Assembly (NCBI GenBank): GCA_026120185.1
Contig: JANUWF010001190.1
Coordinates: 992,001-1,056,000, forward strand
Source: Voacanga thouarsii
Lineage: Eukaryota; Streptophyta; Magnoliopsida; Gentianales; Apocynaceae
DNA length: 64,000 nt
Direction of reading: 5' to 3'
In this document: piece by piece, positions 10,713 through 23,300 of the stretch
Layout of the letters: every line of letters begins with the position of its first letter
Position numbering within the stretch: the first letter of the stretch is position 1
Notes under the pieces: model-generated
Seen by the model: only the letters and a program-made list of their open reading frames with translations
What the model was told of the DNA's origin: nothing
Database searches by the model: none
Made by a program: the position numbers and the translations under genes

Positions 10713-13700
10713 TTAAATGGAACCATATTTACTTTCACTGGTTCTCTTTGTTCCTTGGCTGGAACCAGGATGGCGTTCCCATGAAGCTTGATTCACAAAA
10801 TGACTGTGGACATCTTCTGGTCGTGTATAACTATGCCCTCCTCCACTCGCCTGCAATGTCAAGGAAAATGCAAGTTACTGAATCTTTGCTCAAATTGGCA
10901 AACAAGTCCATTGGCGGTGGACCAAAGAGTCCAAGAAAGAAATCTACATATTCATTGTCAAGGCCTTGACTACTGTTTGAGACGGCCATCCCTCAGATTA
11001 TGAGAATTTTGTTTCCAGTCTAAAGATTTTGGAGTTAAGCGAGAGTGACTTGCAGGTAGATTCCAACTACCATCTAATTCCCCCCCAAGTCCCTAGGTTT
11101 TTGCAATCACCTCCACATCAGCCAATCTAAGAGTGACAGTAATAGTAAGTTCAGTAATCAGTACTTACAGTTTCCAAACAGGCAGATAAAATTGTCATTC
11201 CAGGCAATGCATCAAGCCCACGCTACAAATTGCAAAGAATTAGCAAACAATTGAGGAAAAGATAAAAATCCCCCGAAAGAAAAACCATATCACTGCCAGT
11301 AAACATAAGCCGTGAAAGCTACCTGGTTCTCAACTCGTGTCTTGTAAATAAACCATCCACTACAGAACAGAGTGGAGGCAACAATGAATCTGCTCCTTGC
11401 CAAAAGTTCATAAATCAACAAGAGAATCAAAACTCAAAAGTGGAGGCAATTAAAACGATGCTTATGGTTTCCATTCTATGGTAGAGCACATCTCCAACCA
11501 TGAAGTTCCAAATGCATCTTTAGGCAGTAGATACACAGTAGCAAATGGAAAAAAAGAAAAGTACCATTGTAAAAACAGACAAACACGGAAAATAATTAAA
11601 ATGGATATTGTACGGAATGCTGATTATTCTAAAATGAGATAATAAGGGGTTGAAAGGAAAGTTGATTACATGCAAGATATTATTCCAAATATTGCCCATC
11701 CTTTGGCAGTATCTCCACCTGCGCTTTGCCTATAGTCTGTAAAATTCAATGGAATATTAACCAGTTAAACAAGAAAGCATTTGCAGAAAAAAGAGAATCA
11801 ATCATGAGCAAATATGATACTAGGTTACTCTTTTTGTATGATGTTGAGAGATCAAGCTTGGTCAGTTTGTGAAAGTAAGTAATAGGAGTTACCCACCAAA
11901 TTTCTACGCTTAGAATGTAGGATGCATACAGAGCTAAATAGTAAGATGCAGAAGCTTATAAGTTATATCTAACAGTATATTTGGTTGGGGTGAAAATGAT
12001 ATGAAGGAAGAAAGAAGAGAACTAAATGAAGAATTAAAATGCTGGTGTCTTTCATTTGTTACATTCCTGAGGGTTTTATACATGTTACAAGGGATCTAAA
12101 CTAAGAAAGAATCACTTCATTATGGAGAATAATTTCTAATTTTTAATTTACATGATTGACAACTATATTCTTAATTTACATGATTGACAACTAATACACC
12201 CGGAATTAGTTCCCTTGATTTTCTGAATCAATCTCCCTTGATTTCTTGTGATTACACTCGCTGTACATTCCATAACAGTTAAGAAGAAAAGACAGAGGGG
12301 AAGTAAATTAGGAGGGGGAGCTCTCCCCACTCCATGTCAGAAAATAGCCAGTCCAAATTTGAATAGATTGAGATGTAAATCAAGATAATATTTTTGCCAT
12401 TTCCTTCCCTTCCACCCCGACCAAATAAAATGGAAGTAAATATAATTTACTTCCAATCAAGATAATATTTTTGCCATTTCCCTCCCTACCAAATAAAATG
12501 GAAGTAAATTATATTTACTTCCCTTAATGGAAGTAAAAGTTTCCTTCCCCTTCCTCCTTTGTGAATCAAATATAGGGTAAACCACAAATCTAGACACAGA
12601 AATTAAACACACATGAGAATTACAAAGATACACAAATAAGCCTCAGTGGGAACAAAACAACAAGGGTAGATTATAGTCCATTAAGATGTACCACATATCT
12701 TCGTAAGAGTAAATTGAACAGGATCATAATTTTCTATTGGGACAGTCACTTGAACTTCATACGGCATATCCTGAACTTTCTCACCTGAAGAACGAGGACC
12801 AGAAGTTGAGTATAGTCAAAATCAGAAGAAGATATCCATGCAAGAACTATTTAATAATTGGTGTGAGAGAAGCTACTATACAAGTCCAATCTATAACTAA
12901 AGATGTCGGCGATAATGTTGTTGGAGCAGTGGCAGTTGCGGCTGAACCTGACATCCTAACTTTCAGACCTTGCTCCGGGAAAACCTGGAATATAAAATTT
13001 CAAACAAAATAAAAATGATATCTAATTATATTATGTGATAAGAGTTGGAAAACATCCACGTATAAGTTTGAGAATTTAATTACCTTAATTATTGGTCTTT
13101 GGACTAAACTGGATAGTGAAGCAACTGCAGTCATGTAAAGGACTACATCGGTTTGTTCAGTGTGGAAGCTGCGGTAACAAGAAATATCAAGAATAATAGA
13201 TATAAGCAACTTGGTGCAATATATACAGTAACATTAGAAATAATAAATAAGGTAATAAATTGGAGGCACAACAAACGTAAGAAGGCAACAACACTGATTG
13301 GAAGCTCAACCTTGATGTCAAGCCAAATTCGTCTACATTTTCAATAAAGTTGCCAGATAGGAGATGATGACAGTAATGAGCACTACCTCCCAAGATATGC
13401 GTGTGAGGTTAAGAAGTCCACCAAAGTGCATTAAGCAACTTCTCTGTAACTGATAAACTTACACCTTTCTAAAAATATCCTCATACTTTCTCATTCAGCT
13501 CCAACTATCCATTGAAATTGTTTTCTGCTCTCTAAATTCTGCAACGCGAGCTTTAAGGCAGAACCGACTTAACCAAAACTCCCATCTTATGAGTCATAAT
13601 CACATTAATCATTGAATTCCATTCTTTTACTCATAATAAACACCACTCTGATTTTGGCATGATCTGATAACATAGGAAGTTAGCAACTCAAATGTTAGCC

Positions 13701-16700
13701 AGATTAGCATGCATATCTAGGTCTGCAGATGTAGATATGCATATATATTACCTTTTGCTTTGAATGAAATATTTGCAGAGAGGAGGGATCAGATTTGCAC
13801 AACATTGACTGGTGCAATTCTATATGAAGGAAAACAAGAATGCAGCAATGGGAACACAGATGTGAATGGCAGGTTTTCCTGTCTTGAAAAATAATTAACT
13901 AGTGGAAGAAATTTTCCTTCATAACTTATTTTCCAGACCCTTCAATGGTTATGGTATAGATTTACAAAAAGGCAGAAGAAAAAAGAAAAATGAGATTGTA
14001 CCTGAATTCATTGTGAGCCTTCTCAAAACCCAATTGAGTCATGCCATTATAAACCTAATAATTCAGGAGAGAATTTTTATTGAATACCCCATTGCTCAAA
14101 ATGCATAAATTTCCAAATATAATTGAGAATAATTGTAGGGATTTCTTACAATTTCCCATGACCGAGGATGATAACCAACTGTGAACCCTTCAAACACTCG
14201 CTCTCCTGGTTTCTCACATGGAATGGCAAGTTCAACAAGTGCTCTGCTTCAACAGAAAAAAAAAAACGAATGACAAACATGAGGTTCTGTCACGTTGCAA
14301 TTCTATCCCAGTAGGCAGGCAATTAGTGTGCCCCACCAATTTGTAACCCTTTGTTTCATTATGTACTTCTCCAGTGATTTAGTTTTGGTTTTTAGTTAAT
14401 TAGTTTCACTTTTTGCGGTGACATCATTTCACTTCACAAGGGTAATCCATTTGCATCAGATGTTTACACTTGAAGCGTCAATTCTGCGGGAGAAGACTTG
14501 TTCAAAGGGTACATGGCCTCATGTGCATGTGATTTTGCTTTTCTTCCATGCCTACGTTGGTAATGTATGCCCATTTTTCGTTTTTCTCACCGCTCTCTAT
14601 TCTTTCCTTTTGATAGATTGTTTTTCCTCCTTTTTAAGGGGAGTAAGAGCAATATAGCTAAATAGAAAGTAGTGGGTATACTTTTCTGCTTAGAGATTTA
14701 TATTGCTAGACATATAGGCACAACACTTTCCTAAATTATTGTGCCTTCAGAATAAAAAAAAGAAACAGATTTTTGTCTGCAGTGGAAAAGGTAGCCAAGA
14801 AATGTTAAAGTCACAGATAAATAAAGTACTCCCCCAAATAGGATAATTTTTCAGCCAAGATGATTAAAGCTAATATGATAAAAGACTAGGCAAGTCCAGC
14901 ATCTCCAATGTTGAATAAGAGAGGGGGCTGTTGAATAAAATTAATAGCTTTTGAGAAGTCACTGCCTCCCAATGTACAAAGCCTAAGTTGCTCAGTTCTC
15001 CATACATGGGACAATAATTCATTCATCTTGCTTTTCAAATAAATTATTCCCTCCCTATTAAGTTAAGATCTTAAATGGAGTGGTGACTTGTTGCTATACA
15101 ACTAGTATGCATGAACCAGTGGTCCAAAGAAATAACATATAATGAAAGAAGAAGCAAGGAGACTAAAAATTTACAGGACAAAATAGTGGAAGAGTAAATA
15201 ACCAGAGGTTTTAAGAGAAGACCTGCAAGTGGAATCATTTGTCACATTGCATATGCATCCAAGCCCACCTAAAATAATGCAATGAAAATGAAATTTAAGC
15301 TATTATTCACATAAAATTTCGTTTTCATTTTTCTTCTGATAAATTGTAAGATGAATGCTTGAGATTTCGTTCACAGGCTTGATTGGAAAGAAATGCAGTT
15401 CAGATTGAAAATTTAATATATTGTTTACAGTAACTTTATTTATTTATTTATTTATTTGGGCGCGGGGGTTTTCAAACTTGAACAACTAGAATTACAAATC
15501 AAGCATCCGTCGGTTGTCAAACTCTACAACGAAGATTTTAGTACCTTTACATTGTCCATTTGGACAATTTCCACAAATGATGTTTACCTGAAATCAAAAG
15601 ATATATATTTTTAGCACCCTCACCGCGCATCTTCAAGAGCCAGTGAGAAGGTATTAATGCAAAGCCAAGGAATGAACCAGATAGGAAAACATGTATGAAA
15701 TCAAAACTAGATAATCAAACTGACCTGAGCTGTGCGCCCCATTTTATCAAAACTTGACTCACATTTCAACAGATCACCATTGTAATATTCCTGGGCATGA
15801 GAAGAACAAAAAATCAGGATGAGAGTTGGCTAGCTACATAACACATGAGAAAGTATCAAGTTCAGCCCACATATGTCTTAAAATCTAATTGCGCATATTT
15901 TCTAACCATAAGTTTTAGCTAGGCACCTCTGTCCTTTCTTAAACATCTGAGCTTCAATGAAGTACATTAAGTCTATCTACTAATGTTCTGTGGCAAGTCA
16001 TCCTTAAAATGATATCAACTAGTTCAAACATAGATGGAAAACTTCACATGTAGTAGAGATAATCTGGCAAGAAGTTGCCTACCAATTCCAGGCCACTATA
16101 AAATAATCAAAGAGAAAGTTCACTTTTGGCACTTAGAGAGCTTAAACCACACATTAGTATGACAATCAGAATAACCAAATTACTAACTGATAAAGCAACA
16201 ACGATAATGTACACCAAAACCAAAGAAACAGCCATCTACATATGCTTAAATACAGTACTAACAAATACCAAAGCAGCAATCATAGCTTACTTGAACAAAT
16301 TTAACATTGCCAGAACCAGCAACAAAATAGTTGAACTTGTCAAATCTGCCAAAATCCACATATCCCTGCAAGCATATGGTCCATGAATGACGAATAAGAA
16401 CAGTGATAAAAGGTACCAGAGTATTTAGACTGCCCATTTCAGAAACTTACAGGTTAATTAGCTCTATGCAATGCCAAAATAGGAACTAGTTTGAAAATGA
16501 ATGTCACTTATGAAGTAAGATTTTCCCCTCCTGCCCCCTTCTGTTTTTCTTTTTTTGGCAAAGCACAAGCAGCAATGATTCTACAGCTTCTGTTGTTCTT
16601 TCGAAATTCCATTAGTAGAGTTCCAGACAAAGAATGGACACACATCTATAGATGTAGAAATGTCGCTTAAGCCTGATAATCAGACAACTAAATTATTTTT

Positions 16701-18023
16701 GAGTTTTCCTTAGAACCCAAATTCCATGGCTCCCAAGTTACAGAATAACAGACTTGGACCTGAAATACTACACTCATTTCAAAATGCGAAAAGTCAGTGT
16801 GAATATGTTTCAATGGCATGATATTCAATCAAAATTTGAACCTTCCTTCCATAATCTGTCATTTCCCCAAGGCATCATTCCAATTTCAATATGCTAGAGC
16901 AGTAAATCTATAACTCAATCAGCTAGAAAGGCAAGATTTTAAAAGCCAAATATAAAGTTCACCCTTGACTTTTAGAAAGCTATGCCTAATCATTTGGTCA
17001 ACATGCCACAGAAATGTACCAGAAATAACATAGACAACAATTGGCTTCATTTCAAACAAACAAACAACAACAAACAACAAACTAAGCCTTAGTCCCAAGT
17101 AATTTGGGATCGGCAACATGAACCAATACAAGACCATGTGTGGTCATCCACATGAATCCTCTTATTTTATTTCTTTCTATCCAATGTCATACTCTCATCC
17201 AAATCCATGGGCTTCATTTCATTTTAGGAAAATACCGTGTCTCTTGCTATTTTAGACATGTTTGAAAACTAAACCAGTAGGAAAATAAGATAAAGAAGAT
17301 ACCATTCCTGATCTAGTCTCAACATCTTTACAAAATCGCACAACCAAATCAGCATCCTGTGAATATGGAACATGAGATTCATGTGCAATCAGCAATGCAT
17401 TCTGCATATCGCAACTTCAATGCAATCACTTCCCCGATAGTATATGAAACATTACCTTCCCATCATACTGAAAAGGTTGTCCAATCCAGCTACTCTAAGC
17501 TACTGTTAAGAGAAAACATTATCCCAGTTTACATTCATGAAGTGCTTCAAAGAACACGGGAAAAATTGGAAAAAAACAACAATAAAAGTTCTGATAAAGA
17601 GCATAGAAATTAAGATCCGAGAATAATTTCTTATTCCATTGATGTAATCCAATAAGTTGACGACAGAAGTTCCCAAGAATGAGCGTAACTAATTCTTGCA
17701 ACCTCAACAAATTTGCAAGAAAAATAGGATACAAAATCATAAATGCGACTGGAATTGTCCAGTGCATAGCAACCGGTACTTGGTACAACAACTGAAGCAG
17801 CTCCAATAGCTTGAAAAACAACTACTGAAGAAGAAAACAGATAGCAAATCTCGTATTAGTGCAAAATTTTAAAATTCCAAACCCCCGTCCAAAGTCCCAA
17901 CCGACTGAAAAAAAAAAAGAAATAAAAAAATTCACCCAATAGGAAACTGTTCTTGAAAATACTTACAAGAACTGTTGTAATTCGAAAAGTACCTGAAACA
18001 ACAGCAACTAAAAAGGGACGCAT
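10713..18023 (-). CDS. Type I single-pass membrane protein, Cys-rich lumenal domain, tyrosine sorting tail (17 exons)
   Basis: Coding exons in mRNA order: 18023-17993, 17824-17733, 17494-17456, 17356-17303, 16365-16291, 15790-15725, 15587-15545, 15268-15223, 14243-14150, 14054-14002, 13168-13084, 12984-12882, 12784-12692, 11736-11670, 11389-11323, 11222-11169, 10850-10713. All borders are GT/AG and all phases match, giving 399 aa. There is a signal peptide (residues 1-20), a lumenal part with about a dozen Cys (CGNC, CIC, DWTCE) and an N-glycosylation site (NVTNDST). One membrane segment lies at about 305-330, then a 69-residue tail ending YGSI, a YxxΦ sorting motif. Layout and tail resemble ATG27/mannose-6-phosphate-receptor-like sorting proteins. 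That is an analogy; I recognise only a conserved plant protein of unknown role. An in-frame ATG at 18050 would add nine residues. The ATG at 18023 is preferred because it starts the signal peptide directly. Confidence 0.85.
12378..12523. repeat. Tandem duplication with palindrome in an intron
   Basis: A unit of about 77 bp starting AATCAAGATAATATTTTTGC occurs at 12378 and again at 12455. Each copy ends in the near-palindrome GGAAGTAAA...TTTACTTCC (first at 12432-12454). It lies in the intron between exons 13 and 14 of the membrane-protein gene. Confidence 0.7.
15433..15459. repeat. TTTA microsatellite
   Basis: About six TTTA units, followed by a G-rich run (GGGCGCGGGGG). It lies in an intron of the membrane-protein gene. 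Confidence 0.8.
17053..17207 (-). mobile_element. 3' end fragment of an RTE LINE
   Basis: The CAA-rich microsatellite is followed by ACTAAGCCTTAGTCCCAAGT and about 110 bp that align by eye with the 3' end of the large RTE copy at 7183. It is a 5'-truncated insertion on the minus strand, in the intron between exons 4 and 5 of the membrane-protein gene and in the same orientation as that gene. Confidence 0.8.
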
Positions 18024-18391
18024 ATTGTTCTGCTCCAGCGGCTTTCGCATACACAGCTCCTTTCAGGCATATGGAGCCATGTGGCCCTTGTCCTGCGGGT
18101 AGAGACTCTAAATGGATGATGGGTCTCTGAGTATCTAGGGAGCTCAGTTGAGCAGATCAATGGCGATGGTTGAATGCGTTCGCCGGTGCTGAAGTGCGAA
18201 AAACTAGCCGGTCTGCATCTCGGAGAACAAAATGAGCTACTACATACTGGAAAGACATTTCTACCCTTATATTACCGCAGATAATTTCCTTTTTCTTCTC
18301 TCTTGTCTTAGATTTTTCTTTTTTTTCCCCTCATAGTTAATTATAGAACATTATGGGTTAAAATATTAACTGGAAATAGAAAGGATATATA
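18024..18391. other. 5' leader and proximal promoter of the membrane-protein gene
   Basis: A GC-richer stretch up to about 18240, consistent with 5' UTR, followed by AT-rich DNA. No clear TATA box could be assigned. Confidence 0.4.
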
Positions 18392-18839
18392 CTCCCTCGT
18401 CTATAAATAACTAGTTTAATTTTCTTTTTAGTTTATCTAAAAATAATTATTCATTTTCTAAATGTAGGTTATATTTAATTATTATTTTTTTCTAATTTTA
18501 CCTTTTGTACAATTTTCTATCAATTAATTAGTATTACAATTATTCATACTGAATTTATTTTAACTAATAATGAAAACATGTTATCTTATAAAAATAGTAA
18601 AAAATATAATTTAATAAGGTGATATGGGTGAAAAGAATACTTGAAAAAGAGAGAAACATATGTAATTAGAGTGGTGTAATTAAAAAAAATAGTGAGATTC
18701 AAATTAATGAGATGAGAAAGATAATAAAAATACTCTAAATGATATAATAGACATTTTAATTATTTTTACTATAAAATTTCAAAATTTCCTAATATGTATA
18801 GTTTTTACAATTAAGTCAGTTATTTGTGAATTGGGAGAA
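18392..18839. mobile_element. Stowaway-like MITE (family A)
   Basis: Inverted ends CTCCCTCGTCTATAAATAAC at 18392 and the complementary GTTATTTGTGAATTGGGAG at the right, bounded by TA. The whole body is shared with the outer MITE at 58913-59720. It sits between two divergent genes. Confidence 0.7.
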
Positions 18840-20343
18840 TATTAGGAAGTTGAGAAAGGATAATTTGATTTTACCTTATTTCATATAAATATTTTAATTT
18901 GTTGCAAAGATCTTCTTTTTAAAATATCTAATTGTATTTTTACTTTTTATGAATAAAATATGAAAATTTTATTAAAATTTTATTTTGTAAAAATGAATAA
19001 ATACGTCAATGGTAATATTATAAATATCATACTACTTATTAAAATAAATAAAAGAATGTGTATGTGAGACATAAATAAAGGACAAATATGTTATTATCTA
19101 AAAAATTTGAAACAATCATTCACATAAAAATATTTAATAAAATATTTAAAAATTTCACAAATAAATAATATTATATATCAACGCAAGAGACATCTTTTTA
19201 GTTGAAGGCTTGAAGCCATAATTGAGCAAACAAATAAAAATAATAGGTATCTTCATTTGTCATAATTATAATTATTTTATAATTTAAAAAATCTTAATTT
19301 AATACCGTTAGTATAATTATAAGCAAATAAAATTAAGTAGTAAATAAATACAATTTTTTAATTTAAACTTAATATTATACTTTATAAAGATCAATTTAAT
19401 ATACTTCTCCATAAATTTTACATAAAAGTGCCCTAAAAGAGTTATTATCAATTCTAACTAATGTTCATATACTATTCATGTATATTTGATCTAATATTTA
19501 TCATATATCTTCTAAATTTTTAGCTATCATTTTTATTCTAATAAAGTTTTTTAATAGCATATTTTGGTAATTTTCTTTATTATTAAAAAAAATAAATTAT
19601 CATTTGAGGCATAAGATACTATCGTTATGACTTTAATAATTAAATATATAATATATAATTATAATGATCTAATTACAAGAATATAACTCTATCAACTCAG
19701 TTATATATCTTATATTAAGTAAAATATGAATGTAATGGTAATATTTTGAGAATGTTTACATAATATAATTTGCACTTGTGTAATATATACATTTGAAAAA
19801 ATCTTCTTCATTTCTAATTATGCGACTAGTAAATAGTAATTATAATCAAATTACTTGTAAAACCATAAAGCATATAATAGCATTTTAGTGTTAAATTATT
19901 TTGTTATTTTCCCTGGCAAAAAAAAAAAAAAACAGGGGCCTTTTGGGTAAGTTGATTTTGTTTCCGGCCAGTTTGTGGTAAAGGCAAGATTCAAGAAAAC
20001 AGCCATAATATCGGTTTGATAATCGAAGTTATTGAGGCAGAAAGCCACTGATTCTTCTAACTGAGCCAAACCTTAATAGAGTAAACAAAGAAGAAATCGA
20101 AATCTTTTGTTGATAATCGGAGCTTCCTCTGTAACTGTGCAGCTAATCGGCATAAAAAACCCCACCAAAACCCCAAAATCTGGCGTAGCTTTTCCGCTTT
20201 CCAAGTGACAGATGTTTCCCAGTAAGCATTCTTTAGAGAAGAAAGCCTCAGGCTTAGAATGCATAGAGACGTGAGACGGATCCGCCGTTTCGTTAGCTCA
20301 AACCCTATAACCATTGTTGCTAGTAGCAGCACTAGTGGTGGAG
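18840..20343. other. AT-rich intergenic region and glycosyltransferase 5' leader
   Basis: Very AT-rich to about 19900, with no gene supported. From 19930 the composition rises into the probable promoter and 5' UTR of the plus-strand glycosyltransferase. Confidence 0.5.
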
Positions 20344-23300
20344 ATGGCGAAGCATACGTCGTCCTCGCCGGGTTTGGCTGTGGCTTTGGTGCGGAAACGT
20401 TGGTTGATGGTGTTGTTGCTGCTGGTCATAGTTTCTGTTGCGTTTCTGGTCAGGACTACCATGGACTCCTCCTCATGTGATTGTCATGTGGACCCGGTTT
20501 CGAAGAAGCAGTTTGTTTCAGCCTCGCCGCCGCCGCGAGCTCCGGTTGTGGTTGTACCGATGCCGACTCCTAGCCCGCTTATTTTCATGAAGTCTAAGCT
20601 CGTGCTTCTCGTCTCCCATGAGTTATCTCTTTCTGGTAGCTCCCTGCACCGTTATTCGAGAAAAAAAAAACTAATTTTTCTTCGTGCTTTTCTTCTGTTA
20701 GAACGTTGTTGTAGGTGAAGCGGAGAAATTGTGATTGGCAGGGCGGGCAGTCTCTTAGGATTTCTGTAGCCTCCAATGCAAGCATGGCAGATCTCCTATT
20801 TTTGCCTTTCCCACTCGTTACCTCTGGTCCATATAAACTTCGATTGAAGTTTTCAACTTTGAGAGTAAATGAACCGAGATCCATACTGTCAAACATTTAT
20901 TTTGGATGTCCAAGAATGAGACATTTCTATTAGCTAGTATTCTTTCAGGAATGGAGCAAAATGATACCATTCATAGCTTGTAGAAGCTTCATTCTCGGAT
21001 CCTTGACCAATATCTGATCTGCTTGAATCTTGTTTCCATGATGTCCATTGACTTGCTTTAATTCCGTGAAATTTGATTAACAAATTATTTAACTCCTTTT
21101 ATGATGTTTGTCTCACTTGTTTCCTTAGCTCCACTTCGGCCTCTCTTTCTAATGCATCCAGTCAAATTCACTTGTAGGTGGACCATTGTTACTGATGGAG
21201 CTGGCTTTTCTGTTGAGAGGAGTTGGTGCTGAAGTTCGTTGGATTACAAACCAGAGGCAATCAGAAACAGACACTGTGATGTACAGTTTAGAGCACAAAT
21301 TGTTGGATCGAGGAGTGCAGGTCGTAAAGCGTAATGTTATCAAGTTTTTTGTCATCTAGTTCATGTGATTATTGCCTTTAATGTCTTTTTGTGGCAAACC
21401 ACATTCTGCAAATTTCCCTTAAACTAAGGCCTTCAGACTCAATATACTCTTGGCAGCCCAATTTGTGTGCAGCTACACATATTGGTGGAATTAATGAAAA
21501 TTATCTATAACAAATATGACAGTTTAGGCTGATGATTTTGCTCTGGCAATGAACTTGTCACACTTTTCCACTATCTATATGTTGCTATATAAACTTGTCT
21601 AGTTTCCACTTACCATACAATGGGTCAATTAATATCTGGCATTATTTAATGATCCTTTTAACTAATTATCACCTTTTTCTTCTACTTTTTAGGTTATCTC
21701 AGCAAAGGGTCAAGAAGCTGTAAGTTCTGCCTTCAAAGCTGATCTGGTCATCTTGAATACTGCTGTTGCTGGAAAGTGGTTGGATGCTGTTCTCAAAGAA
21801 AATATTCCTCATGTTCTCCCAAAAATTTTGTGGTGGATTCATGAAATGCGGGGTCATTATTTCAATTTGGACTATGTAAAACACCTTCCTCTTGTTGCTG
21901 GTGCAATGATTGATTCACATGTCACAGCTGAATATTGGAGAAATCGAACAGAAGAGCGATTAAGGTTCAAGTCGAACTTATTACTTACTTTTCACGACCT
22001 TAACATTAGCATCAAGTTGCTTGAGTTGATACAGACTATTCTCCTAGATAATATTGATCCTTGCATTATCAACTTGGGTGTTCATTTAGGGTTGGTATTG
22101 TCACATGGTTAAGGCTGGTTCTGATGATATTGATACCTGAAAGTTGAACTTCTGTTTTCAATATATCTCAAGCTGTCTATAAGGTGTTAAGAACTTTTCT
22201 GGTATGAACAAATTCCAGTTGCAACCTAGTGATGTAGTAGGTTGTAGGTAAACTATACTTGGGCCATGTTGTGTGTCTTGCTAGGAGAAAGTAATTATTA
22301 TAGTAGATTGTTTTCCCTTTTTTCATCATAAAAAATTTAATCTCATCGAAAATGATGGTGGTAATATCATTATGAGCTATGCTAGGTATTGCTCAAAAAG
22401 ACATTAAGGGAGGCTTAACTTACTCCACCGTGCTTATTTGGGTTGTCTGATGTTAGCTCCATTTATGGGGTTACTCTTGATTTGACTACCTCTCTATGCC
22501 TAAAAGCATTAATGGGGGTTGAAATGAAAAAAAATAGCCATCTTGGTGATGAAAATGATGGGAAATAATCAAATACATGGGAGTGGAGCCACTTAATTTC
22601 AAAGAAGAGGAGGGGAACCTTTTTTCCCAATCTTGTCTGTTGTAGATGCTATGGCTAAACCTATTCCAGGGGTGAATTAATTTCTGAAGTTCAATTGATT
22701 GAATATCCTGCACCATGTATTATTTGGTATCAAAATGGTACTTCAGGTTTGACATGGTGAAGTGGGTTACATTTCACATTCTGGCTTGTTGTCTAACATT
22801 ATTTTCTATCTCGTATAGGATCAAAATGCCCAAAACCTATGTTGTTCATCTTGGGAATAGCAAGGAACTTATGGAAGTTGCTGAGGATAGTGTGGCAAAA
22901 AGGGTTTTGAGGGAGCACGTCCGTGAATCTCTTGGTGTTCAAAATGAAGATATACTCTTTGCCGTAATAAACAGTATGCATTTAACATTGCTGTGATCAG
23001 TTATTTTTTTCCTTCCATTATGCTACAATTCTTTGTGGGGATGGCTTTATTCACCTCTAAATTCCATACTTTGATGAAACTTCTTTTCAGTATCCAAATT
23101 GCGGGAAAACAATTATTCCAGTATTTATGCTATATAGTCATTATATAGATCTGTCATCTATAGTTATGCTTTCACTTTCAACCTTTACTATTTTGATGGC
23201 TTGAAGGTGATAATTTGTAGGTGTCTCTCGTGGAAAGGGGCAGGATTTATTTTTACATTCATTTTATGAGAGCCTGCAAATCATTCAGCAACAGAAATTA

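Noticed and set aside
10748..11040. Plus-strand reading resembling a retroelement gag (DYENFVSSLKILELSESDL after a stop)
   Set aside because: The same bases on the minus strand hold the last exon of the membrane-protein gene, with correct splice border, phase and stop. The plus reading is broken.
18001..18165. Open frame upstream of the membrane-protein start, giving a transit-peptide-like sequence
   Set aside because: It lacks an ATG and is out of frame with the signal peptide and exon 2; the 31-base first exon from 18023 gives matching phase.
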